Part shown: piece by piece, positions 18,679-28,971 of the stretch
Layout of the letters: every line of letters begins with the position of its first letter
Numbering within the stretch: position 1 is the first letter of the stretch
Source: Didymodactylos carnosus
Lineage: Eukaryota; Rotifera; Eurotatoria; Philodinida; Philodinidae
Assembly (NCBI GenBank): GCA_905250885.1
Contig: CAJNOQ010001600.1
Span: 1-30,013, forward strand
Direction: 5' to 3'
Length of the DNA: 30,013 bases
The notes under the pieces: generated by a model
What the model was told of the DNA's origin: nothing
What the model saw: the letters and a program-made list of their open reading frames with translations, nothing else
Database searches by the model: none
Position numbers and translations under genes: made by a program

Positions 18679-20347
18679 ATGTTCGCGCCGTCGCCTATTC
18701 GATCTCCATTGAAAAGTAAACAATTACAGCAATCACAATTAACAAAATATTTTGCGTCGGTCAATGACAAAGAATTATCGTCATCACTTACATTCTGCGA
18801 TGAAACTAGTGAACAAACCACAGATAATACTACTAGTATGTATTTTGTCATTAATTTTATGATGGTGTACCATTCATTATTTCTTATTTAAGCTTTGGAT
18901 AATTCAATAACAACAACAACAACAACGACAGACGAAGAGCAAAGCTATACGGACAATAATACTAGTGATAATATGATAACAGATGAAAATTGTTCACCAG
19001 ATCAAACATCAACACTGAATGATACATTAACAACACCTAAAGGAAATAAAATTAAAAAGCGATTAGATGTAGATGAAGAAGATTCAGCATATAAACAACG
19101 TCTTCGAAAGGTAAAAGACAGTATAAATATAATACTGACGTATCTTCACTTATTTATCTTTCTTTCAGATGCCACGAAAAATGTATAATGATGATGGTGG
19201 CCTTAAACAAACCATAATTGTAAGTATACACACAGACACTTCCATTTTGAACAAGCTTTAGTAGTCTTTCTCTTTTAGGATGCTGGACAAAAAAGTATAG
19301 ATTGTATTGTATGTCGTAAATGTGGCATGAGTTATTTTCCTCATAGTGTCGAGGATCGTGCGTTACATGATAAATTTCATGATCTACAAACATCCGCCTT
19401 AAAATTTAAAGTAGGTCTACGTCATTGAAAATACAGTTTTATTCTATGTTTCTATATGTTTAGACGATTCTTAAACGTGAGCAAATTTGTCAACAATTTT
19501 TAGATGGAAATATTTATGTGATTGGTTGTACATCATCGGTTCACGAACGTAATAAAGCAGAAAATATTCGAAAATTTATTGATACTGAACTTGGTATAAC
19601 AACACCATTTAATTGTGTTTGGCCAGAAACAAAAGTAAATTAAAAACAAAAAAATTATTTAAATAAATACAAAAATCTAAAGTACTATTTGTGCTTTTCC
19701 TAGGCTTACTTTTATGTTGAAGATCGCACAGATCTTGTTATTGGTTATTGTTTAGCACAAATTATTCATCGAGTATGTAATGTAAACTGAATATTTATTT
19801 CAAATAAATTGCATTTGTCGTTGTTATTTGAGGCTCACATTGTTGATGCTGACTGTGATCATTTGAATACACAAAATGAAATACAAAAAATGTTTTGTGG
19901 TATTGCAAGAATTTGGGTAGGTTACCACAGAAACGTGTTTTGTATTTAGAATTCTATTGAGTTTCGATCTTTTCAGGTACATAAAGATCATCGACGTAGT
20001 CGAGTTGCTACAAAACTTCTCAATTGTGCTAGGTAAGAGTGTTTATTTACTTCAATCGTCAGTTTATTGATTCTAATCAAATGGCTTAGAGGGAAAAGAA
20101 TCATGTCTCCTGATAACCATCACATTTTTGTTGTTCCTAATGAGAGAAATCTTGAAAAAAATGTTAAACATGATGTCTGTCTCATTATATGAACTGTTTT
20201 CTATGTAATCTAATATCTTTTTTTAGAATTAATTTTTTCTTTGGTATTACAATGAAACGGACGGATATTGCCTTTTCATCACCAACCGATGATGGTAAAA
20301 TACTTGCCAAAAATTATACAAAGTCAAATCGATTATTTATTTATTAA
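18679..20347 (+). CDS. ESCO: ESCO-type cohesin N-acetyltransferase, complete, nine exons, 352 aa
   Basis: ESCO/Eco1 acetylates SMC3 in the nucleus to set sister-chromatid cohesion during S phase. Exons: 18679-18835, 18893-19110, 19169-19219, 19279-19410, 19464-19634, 19704-19772, 19833-19916, 19977-20032, 20227-20347; GT-AG introns, phases all agree. Residues 1-140 are disordered, with SP motifs, a PIP box QSQLTKYF at 18-25 and a Thr run. A zinc finger follows (C154, C157, H172, H176 in CRKCGMSYF...HDKFH). The acetyltransferase domain is about 185-352. It carries GIARIWVHKDHRRSRVATKL (acetyl-CoA loop region) and the C-terminal block MKRTDIAFSSPTDDGK, equivalent to EEIAFSDPTPDGK of human ESCO2. 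It is shorter than vertebrate ESCO (about 600-840 aa) because of the short N-terminus, and closer to yeast Eco1 (281 aa). Intact, no odd residues. Confidence 0.93.
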
Positions 20348-20987
20348 TACAGATATATATCACGTTTTGAGTATGTTTGTGTGCATTGTCAGATAAAATC
20401 AGTAGTAAATGAAAAAAAGTTAGATATTTTTACTAGATGTTATGTGTATATTTTTTTTGTTGTATTCAATATGTGAACATAGATTACATGACAATTGACC
20501 ACCGTTTGTCATAGGGAGATTAATCAAGAAGAGAGTGCTACTTGTGTTCGAAAATGAATCACAAATCGATAGTAATTTACTACTAAAGTTCCCTCAACAT
20601 TGCTGAACACTATCTCTGGAAAACCAAGTACCCGAATTCCGATTGGAAACTTTTTTTAAATAAGTTAGTTGAATAGAGAAAACATTTCTGGAGCAAAATG
20701 AATCGCCTTAATTCTTCATCAAACTACATACAATTCGCGAAATGCCCCAGATAGAGACGTACCCATCACTGAGCTAAGGCTCTTTGAAATTTCTATTTTT
20801 TAATTCGCGCTGGAAAAAATTGATTGAAATCGAAAATAAATGAGTGGCGTATATGAGCAGCGATTTTCGTATGAATTCAATAGCTAACGCAGTGGTTTTT
20901 GTGTGATTTTCGAAAAAAAAGCTAAAACTCTCAGCTCAGCAAGAAAATTTAGAAAACAGCGGGGCGTGAAAGATATTTGATTTGCTC
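20348..20987. other. Intergenic, ESCO 3' flank
   Basis: No gene seen. I see no canonical AATAAA close behind the ESCO stop; a variant signal is likely. Confidence 0.4.
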
Positions 20988-21302
20988 TTTACCGAAATCC
21001 TGAACACGTTACTGACCCCAAACCGTCAAAACTAGAACAATCGATAGAAAAACAGCAAAAAGTGCCTTGGCAATTTCGAGTTTATAATTAGTTTGAAAAC
21101 TAATTCTATTACTAATTCCAATCTCTTCGGGTATAGGTACAAACTGAGAAATTTCTCCACTACCAAACAGTCTAGATTTAGAATCTTTAACGTTTTTATT
21201 TACAGATTTATTAAAATTATTATCGAAATTTAAAAGCACTTTCTGCTGTTTTTTCTAGTTTTGACAGTTTGGGGCCAGTAGGGCACCCGGGATTTCGGTA
21301 AA
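20988..21302. mobile_element. Small TIR element (MITE-like), 315 bp
   Basis: Left end 20988-21065 and right end 21236-21302 are inverted copies. They share TTTACCGAAATCC, CCCCAAAC-GTCAAAACTAGA, AACAGCA and AAGTGC. The left copy has an extra ATCGATAG-like insertion. The 170-bp core holds most of a 76-codon minus-strand frame (21239-21009) ending in a hydrophobic segment that runs into the left TIR. No target-site duplication is clear. Confidence 0.6.
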
Positions 21303-22274
21303 GGGTGGATTCAATGCCTTTTAGTTAGTTTATCTGTAGTTAATATGTATTTATTATAGATGAAAGAAAACGAAAAAAAGAAAAAGTACATGAATGCAGC
21401 AGAGAAAGCCAGAAGTCACCGAAGTAATACCTTTTACTCCCCACTATTCAGAGCTAAAATAGTTTTTTTTTGACTCGAATATAATGAATTTTTCCTATAT
21501 ATTTTTTGTTCAAATCTTTCTCATTCGTGCAAAATAGTCGTCCATATTCCGATTTTCATCAACTCATGTAGTTATTTGAAGGTTACCTTTAATCAATGAT
21601 TTAGCCAACGGAATATAACCGATTGTTTCATTATCTCTGTGCGAGGCGCTTAGAAATTGACTGTAATCAATCTAGATAATTCGCCAATATTAAATATTAA
21701 TTGATGGCATTGATATTTTGTGGCTAATGAACATTATTGTATCTAATGCAACATGTATGGCTTTTTGAAAATTGAAAATATTTTCATTACGAAATTGTAT
21801 TGTTACACATTCAAAAATGAAAACAATATAAACTATTATTGTCCATAATGAAGAAAAGTACACCAACGGATACCGATTCACTTCGTATAAAAGAAGTATG
21901 CTAATTTTATTCACCAACGTCATTTATGAATAACTGATAAATTTGTGATATATAGAACAGAAGACCAAATTTTCCAATTTAACAGCAATTTAAATTTTTT
22001 TCTACCTTATTCTTTTATTCAAAATAAATTAAGAGCATTGAAAAAAAAAACGAAATTGATAATGCCCTAAAAAACAGAACAACAATATTAAAAAGAAATG
22101 AAAATAACAACAATAAAAAGAATAAGAAAAATAGGATAGAAATTTTCAATGATAACAGAAAATGATGATTGTACAAATGAAAAATAGACTTAGAAAAGTA
22201 AAATCACTGTGTATTTGAATCTAACTTTTTTTTTGTCTAATTAGCACCGTTAAAATGAGAAGTCATAATCATAA
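21303..22274. other. Intergenic and 3' UTR of the IP3-receptor gene
   Basis: No coding exon seen. The minus-strand 3' UTR of the receptor should occupy the right part. Confidence 0.4.
22014..22019 (-). terminator. Possible polyadenylation signal of the IP3-receptor gene
   Basis: AATAAA on the minus strand, about 256 nt beyond the stop codon at 22275. The sequence is AT-rich, so a chance match is possible. Confidence 0.3.
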
Positions 22275-25200
22275 TTAGGTATTTAATGGATTTGGCATAG
22301 CTGGATTTTGAAGAAAATTCATGCGATGTTTTTGAGAACGAGTATCTAACACCTAAAAACAGATTGAAAATAATAACACAACTACCGATGACAAGTGAGT
22401 GTACAACTACCATTTTTTGTAATTCAGCTAATTCCATTGATAAAGTTTTGATGGCTTTATTAGCATCATCCATTTGATTTTTTAACATTCGATTTTCTAT
22501 ATCTTCTTTTTTATCATCTTGCATATCCAATGACATTGTACGCATACGTGGAAACCAGTCGAGATTACGTTGCTAAAAGTGGACACATCTTATATTTACA
22601 GACAACTTTTTGTAACTGTACACATAACATACTTCAATCATTTCATGTACATATGACTCTGGTCCTGTATATTCAGTTGGATCTTTAACTTTAATTAAAA
22701 CCATAAAATAGACATAATTCCACATATTATGAACTTTTCGAATATGATCTTCAAATGTTACATGTTTATTATCGAATGATTTACGATCAAGACCTACAAT
22801 TAAGATAATAAGATTTAACTCTATTTAATAGTAATAGACTATACATACTGCATATGAAACATGTATTTCGTAATATTTCATCATTTCGTTGTTTTTCCGT
22901 TCTTAAATCCGCAAAATTATCGATAATAACACCAAATATCAAGTTTAATGTGATGATAATAACAATAAAAAAGAACATCATATCATAGATGACACGAAAA
23001 AAATATAATGGTTCCTAAAATAAAAGTGAATACTTTTTTTCACAATAATGGCAGAACTCACCATCCTTCTACCTGACTTGAAGGTTGCCTCAGTACATCT
23101 CCAATTCCTCCTCCATTTCTAAGACCTTTGTTTAATGTTGTTACAATACACATAAATAGAGTATCACACGACCTTTCAACGTCGTCTTCTACATCTTCAA
23201 TCGATGTATTCGTTAAAACGCCTTTAAGTAAACAAAACAAATAACAGTCGAACTTATAGATAAATTTAAGAAAAAATCGAGACATACTTAAAGTATCATT
23301 AACACAATTATCCTTTGTGCAATATTGATGTAAAACATTTGGAATGCTCGAAGCTAAACGAAAAGCAAAATTTATCAATTTTGTATCACAATAGGAAAAA
23401 GACATTAAGACAACAGTAGTTGTACAATGACACAACTTGACATAAATAATTGTAACCTGTTTATATGCTCGAATTACACATTTAACCTAAATAATTGACA
23501 TTAATTGTCCCGAGATCTTTTTAGCTGTGACGGGGAGAAAAGTATAATGATAGATAACTGAATATGCCATTTAGTCCTTTACTACGTTTACTCTTTTTAG
23601 TCAGTTTATATAACACAAATTGCGATCAATCATACGTTAACGATATAAAGACTAATTGAGAGTAAAATACTGAAAAAACACTAAATGTATTACAGGAATA
23701 AAATAGTAAAATGATAAGACAGACAGTACTCATAATGGTGTGAAGTGTAGTAATGGTGTGTTGGATTTTAGAAATGAAAAAACAGGTAGCCTATTATGGA
23801 AGCCAAAAAGACATCGGAGCAAATTCTGGACAATTCTCCAGTTCTCAAACAATACGATTTAAACTAGTTTAAAATATTATTCTATACACAAGACAACAAC
23901 ATCTAAGACAACATTCATGATATTTAGACATACACATTGTTGATCTATGGTGATGATGTAAAAATGATGCACTATGTCTTTTAAATGTTCTCGCTCGTAT
24001 ATGTGTTAGAAAATCATCACGAAAAAAGACAAAACCAAGTAATGAAAATAAATAGATTAATATCAGAGCAAGCATCATTGTCAATAATATCGATTTTCCA
24101 TTACGTGTAACGGATTGTGTCACTTGCAATAACGTTGAATCACGAAATATTATATCTAATAACTGTGAATACAACAAACGAAAAACAAAGTCACAATTTT
24201 TTTTTTACACACTTGAATTTTGAGACGCATGAGTAGAATTAGTCATTTTTTATTTTGATTACTTACACAATGTGCTTGTGGTATTAAGTAGAGTGGTAGA
24301 AATATCTGTCGATGTCAGGGTAGTGGTAGAAGAAGATATAGTCGTGGCCGCTAATAGATTGGAGCTATTTTTAGGAGCAACTTCCATAAGAAAATCATCT
24401 TGTATGAATAGATAGCCACATATAGCAAATAAATAAATGATAATAACAGCGAACACAGCAGTTAATATAACAGATTTTGCATTGCGTACAACACACTGAA
24501 TAACATTCCATAATGTATCCTCACGATAGACAACATCAAGCAACTAAAACATACAAACAACATAAAACAGAAAACCATATTACAAAAAATTTACTAAGAC
24601 AAAATATGTAGTAACTCACGAAGGAATCGTCCTAGGTGAACCACCGAGATTTAACCAAAAAATAAACTTTTTCATGGATTATTTTTGATGCTGATTACGA
24701 ATCTGATATTCATTTCAGCCCATATGGCTTTGCAGAAACCAGGTCTTTAGAGATCCATCCTGAATAGTTGGACCAATAGAATCTGATATGGTCAGTTTGT
24801 AGAGCAAGCTAAATTACACAGGTACACAAGTTTTTACACATACCGAACAAGTTTTCTAAGAGATATAAAACTTTTTTACGTTCATCACTCGTGAAAATTA
24901 TAGAAATGGTAGTTTTTCTTACATTAATAATTTTATATCTCTCAGAGAACTTGTTCGGTATGTGTACCTGTGTAACTTGACTTGCTCTATAAACTGATTA
25001 TATCAGATTCTCTTGGTTCAATTATTCAGGATGGATCTCCAGAGACCTGGTTTCTGCAAATTCATACTGACAAGTCATATGGGCTGAAATGAATATCAGA
25101 TTCGTGATCAGCATAAAAAATAATTCATGAAAAAGTTTATTTTAGTTAAATCTCGGTGGATCACTTGGGACAGTACCCTCGTCAGACAATTAATACTTTT

Positions 25201-28200
25201 GAAATCTAGGCGTAAAAGATAGTTATCTCGTTAGTACAAAAGATTAACTATTCTATTCATTGCATAGCCGTTATCACATGGATGAGAAAATATTCACGGA
25301 CAGTACAAATATTAGAAACGAAAGCCATACAAAAATTTATGAACATTGCAAGTATACATAGCAAATTCAGAATAGATTATTTGATAAAGTTAATAAAATA
25401 TTCAGTAACATACCAGTAGACTATAAAAGAATTCATGTCCACATAAACCGAGTACACATAAAAGAAGATATCCGACATGATAAACAAGTTCAAAATTTGT
25501 TAAATTTTCATAACGCGACCTGGAAAATGTCCCATTATTACCCATAAAACTAACTAAAAATACGCCTTTATTCAATACCTAAAACAAGTAAAAATGATGT
25601 TTTCTTTTTTAATTTGATTCGCTTCGTAACTACTTACATTTATAGCTCCCATTAACCACAGAGTTGGTCCCAGTCCAACAGAATAGATTGATCTTAGAAT
25701 TCCAGCAACAAAAAACATTCTCATTGAACCCACACTAGGTTTCATTACTATGGCGATTAATGTTAATAAAAGAGCACTCCAAATAGCAGCTGATGCACGA
25801 GGATCGAGTTCTAAACACAATAAATATTGTCATTTGATGTTAGATTCAAAAATGGATACTTTACATATACCTTTCAATCCTTTATTGAATGGATAAAAAA
25901 CTGCTACAAGAATATTAATCAATACGGCAAAATTAAATGATATATCACTCCATAGACTCATATGCGAACTAAACCAGTATAATGTGGGTTGATGTCGAAG
26001 TTTTCGTTGCCATTTCATTTCTTCAAATATTTCGGGAAATTTTTCAAAAAAATCTTTAACTTTTGACCCTTGTTCATCTTGATCACATGTTAAAAAAACT
26101 TTTTGTTTTTTTTCAACCGTTAAAAATTCACATAATTGGGGAACCGGAAATACGACTAGGAAAGAGAAAAAAAAGAACATCAATACATGAAAATTGTGTA
26201 AATGACAGTTATACTTGGCTCAATCGATCGATCTTGGCGAATGATTTCAATTTCAGCTGTATGTTTATGATAGTAGGATAAAGCTTCGTCGTTCATTGTA
26301 CGATGACGCATTAACACTTCTAATTCTCGATTATGACGAGCAAGCTAAAGACGAAAATAAAGTGTATCATATTTCGGTATATGCCAGTTGACTTTTAGTT
26401 TCTTCCGCCAACAAATTCAAAATGAATATTACGAAGTGAGCACATGCTAATTTGTTAGATTTTATTTTTACACTTTCCTCTTACAACTAATGACATAAAT
26501 GATAGTCATTTATGCAAGTTAAAAGCTGAATGTTTCATTAGAATGATAAATATTCCATGAATCAATCCCTTTTGATACTATTTAACAAGCACACTCGGCT
26601 ATAAATTATTTCAAGTTTATTTTAATTACATATCAATCATCTTACAGGGTCTACTCTCAGTTCGTCCCAAATTGCTCACTCTCACACTTGCTCGCCCCTT
26701 CGATGTTGTTTGATCTTACAAAGCCAATTTGGGACGAACTGAGAGGACACCATCTTACAGGCATCAGTTTTCTTTATACTTTCCCTTTATGTCCTATTAG
26801 AAAATGGCTGATCATGCAGCTCAAAAGCACTCTGGTATCTTTTTTTGATTATTTCAAAATCCTTCACGTATAATCGAAACTGCAGACACTAATCAACGTT
26901 TCAGTACTTCTCCATTGTCTCTTATTGGATAGAGAGATCAAACAAATTCACCAGTTTAGGTTTAAAAATATCACCAAAAAAAAACCCTAAGCAGGAAAGG
27001 TAATTGAGAGAGATATGCTAATTTGCCTCTTCCATGAGCAATAGTTTGAAGAAAATACTCGTCGTGTACCTTTTCATGTTTATCATGTTTATCATGTTTG
27101 GATTTGATTGATAAATGTAAACAGAAAGAAGGGAACAAGTTGAAGGAAATTTCGCATTAGACACACCAAAATCAGATAGACTTACTCACAAATGTTCACT
27201 AACCTGATATGCTAATATGTACATATTGTGTCCGACAGTTTGACCAACATTATCGGCATTATCTGCATCTTCATCATGCATTTCATCCGATGAACTTGTA
27301 CCACCTTCTTCAATAGCTTTTTCTTTCAAATCAAGTTCTTCTTCTTTACCACGTGAATATATCTCACAAGCAACATCAAGCTAAAACATAAAAAGTAAAT
27401 AATTCGTAGATGAATATTAGAGTTAATTAATTTTTACTTACCAGTTGTGAAACGGGTACAATATTTCTTAATATTCTCTCTGCATTTGTGCTATCATCAC
27501 GACTTTCCATAACAGCTAATAATAATTTAGAGGCATTATCCTACAATAACATCCGATAAAGCAAAAAATGTTAATTGAAATATAGACAGGTGTAAACTCA
27601 CTTTCAATTCTAATACAAGATCATAATTTTTTTGATTTAACGGGCTAATATCATTTAATACAATCGCTATAATGATGTCAATACCATTTGATTCATGATT
27701 AACAATGGCATCCTTAATAGAAAGAAGATAAAATTAGTTTTATGTACAAACATAAAATTATACATGTGTCTCTCACTTGATTATCGTGACATGGTCCCTG
27801 ACAATATTCCGTTAGTGTATTTAATGCTTGATTAATTAATTCTACATTATCTTCATTTATATAATTACCTAACAGACCTAATAGTCCAGTTTGCGAACCA
27901 CAAATCGCATCAAGAAATTTCAATGTTTCACATACTAAATTAAAACTGGTCTTATTCTCTTGTACACGTAAATAATTCTGAAATAAAAACAAAACAAATT
28001 GAATAAAAATTTATTCTATTTCAAAAGTAATATTACTTGAAATTCTGCATTATGATTTTCACATAAGAGTTGTAAAAATCTTAATATTGGCTGCATAATT
28101 CGTACTTCAAACGGTAATTTGTATCGACGATTATCTTTTTGGAGAATCGGAGAACTAGAATACAAAAAAATAGAATTAATAGTTATTAAAGTGTAACACA

Positions 28201-28971
28201 ATCAAACCACATTGATACTTACGAAAAATCGAATATATCATAGGTGCCAGACATATTCGCTTTATTTATTGAGTCATCTATCGAGTGAGCAATTAAAATT
28301 TTTGGATCACCAATAGGCGCATCAACACTAAATGCACTTGCATTAGCTAAAGTAAACAGAGAAAGAATCATCAAATTGGTATTGATTCCTACAAGACCTG
28401 CTGCATACCTGTTCCGTTTGTTAAAGATATTTCATTTGTGGTTGTTCCGGGCATCTGTTCGTGTTCCAAATTTTGAGCGGATAATGATTGTCTGATGGAA
28501 ATTGGTGAATTTCCAACAATTGGACTTGGAATAATGGGTGTCAAAGATTTATATGGTGAATAGACAACGCCATCATCCTGATCAACTTGTTCGGCAGCCA
28601 TATCATTTGATACCGATGGCATACCTTTTAAAGTTTTTTCAGCAATACACATTTTATCATAAAATACTTTAAAAAACTTCTCCGATGCAGAATCGGTATT
28701 GTGTAAATGACGAAATATACTCAACTAAAATGAAATAAGAGTAGAAGAATACTTAAAAATACATTAGCATTTTTTATTTAGCTGCGACGATTGACACAAC
28801 CTACTTGAACTTCCGTATTGCCTCCTTCTAATAATGCAATACCCAAATTGACACTTTCTTCCAAAACATTCACTGATGCTTTGCTCATAAATAATTCAAC
28901 CACTAAATCACTCGCACCTTGTTTATTCAATTCATTTTGAGTAGCACGTAAGCGTTCGATAGCATCTTCCT
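22275..28971 (-). CDS. ITPR: IP3 receptor calcium channel, C-terminal part, 18 constitutive exons plus one of two alternatives (partial)
   Basis: ER calcium-release channel opened by IP3. Minus-strand exons: 28971-28805, 28724-28409, 28346-28223, 28154-28037, 27977-27777, 27712-27602, 27540-27442, 27380-27204, 26344-26215, 26155-25871, 25810-25638, 25578-25414, then A (24543-24267) or B (24162-23934), 23353-23288, 23221-23073, 23014-22849, 22793-22633, 22572-22411, 22352-22275. All introns are GT-AG and in phase. About 1,040 aa with exon A, 1,024 with B. Landmarks: [75 protein letters not shown]1-4; S5; filter GGGIGD; S6 with [14 protein letters not shown]; zinc-binding linker CFIC...HIRKVH; tail with coiled coil ([15 protein letters not shown] on). 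The N-terminal IP3-binding core lies beyond the right edge. No inactivating change is seen. Confidence 0.95.
23354..23933 (-). other. IP3-receptor intron after exon B (580 bp)
   Basis: I searched it for a third copy of the S5 exon and found none. AT-rich, no other feature. Confidence 0.5.
23934..24162 (-). other. ITPR: IP3 receptor alternative exon B (S4-S5 linker, S5, basic/His turret)
   Basis: 229 nt, same start and end phase as exon A. It encodes 76 residues: [21 protein letters not shown]5 ([20 protein letters not shown]), FFRDDF, then a short luminal loop rich in Arg, Lys and His ([12 protein letters not shown]) with no sequon. Over the first 52 positions it matches exon A at 27. Its [11 protein letters not shown].. 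stretch is closer to vertebrate receptors than exon A. The acceptor (TATTCACAG) and donor (GTATGT) are intact. Confidence 0.92.
24267..24543 (-). other. ITPR: IP3 receptor alternative exon A (S4-S5 linker, S5, glycosylatable turret)
   Basis: 277 nt, starts in phase 0 and ends in phase 1. It encodes 92 residues: [16 protein letters not shown] (S4-S5 linker), S5 (about residues 25-48, [20 protein letters not shown]), the conserved DDF, then a Ser/Thr-rich luminal loop with two N-glycosylation sequons (NSS at 59, NTT at 87). The acceptor (TGTATGTTTTAG) and donor (GTAAGT) are strong. It lies 104 bp upstream of exon B. Confidence 0.92.
24618..25182. repeat. Fold-back element inside the intron before exons A and B
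   Basis: Arms 24618-24870 and 24931-25182 are imperfect reverse complements. They share CCACCGAGATTTAAC, CTGATATTCATTTCAGCCCA, AGATCCATCCTGAAT and CATACCGAACAAGTT. The loop is 60 bp. There is no transposase. It lies in the 869-bp intron (24544-25413) just upstream of the alternative S5 exons, so the pre-mRNA would carry a long stem there. Confidence 0.8.
26345..27203 (-). other. IP3-receptor intron (859 bp) with short inverted repeat
   Basis: No exon found. An inverted repeat at about 26642-26674 and 26724-26759 (CTCAGTTCGTCCCAAATTG and its complement, bounded by TTACAG-like ends) is a small hairpin or MITE remnant. Confidence 0.5.

Noticed and set aside
23354-23933. A third copy of the IP3-receptor S5 exon
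   Set aside because: No stretch encoding the LLD...TRN...DDF pattern is present in this intron.
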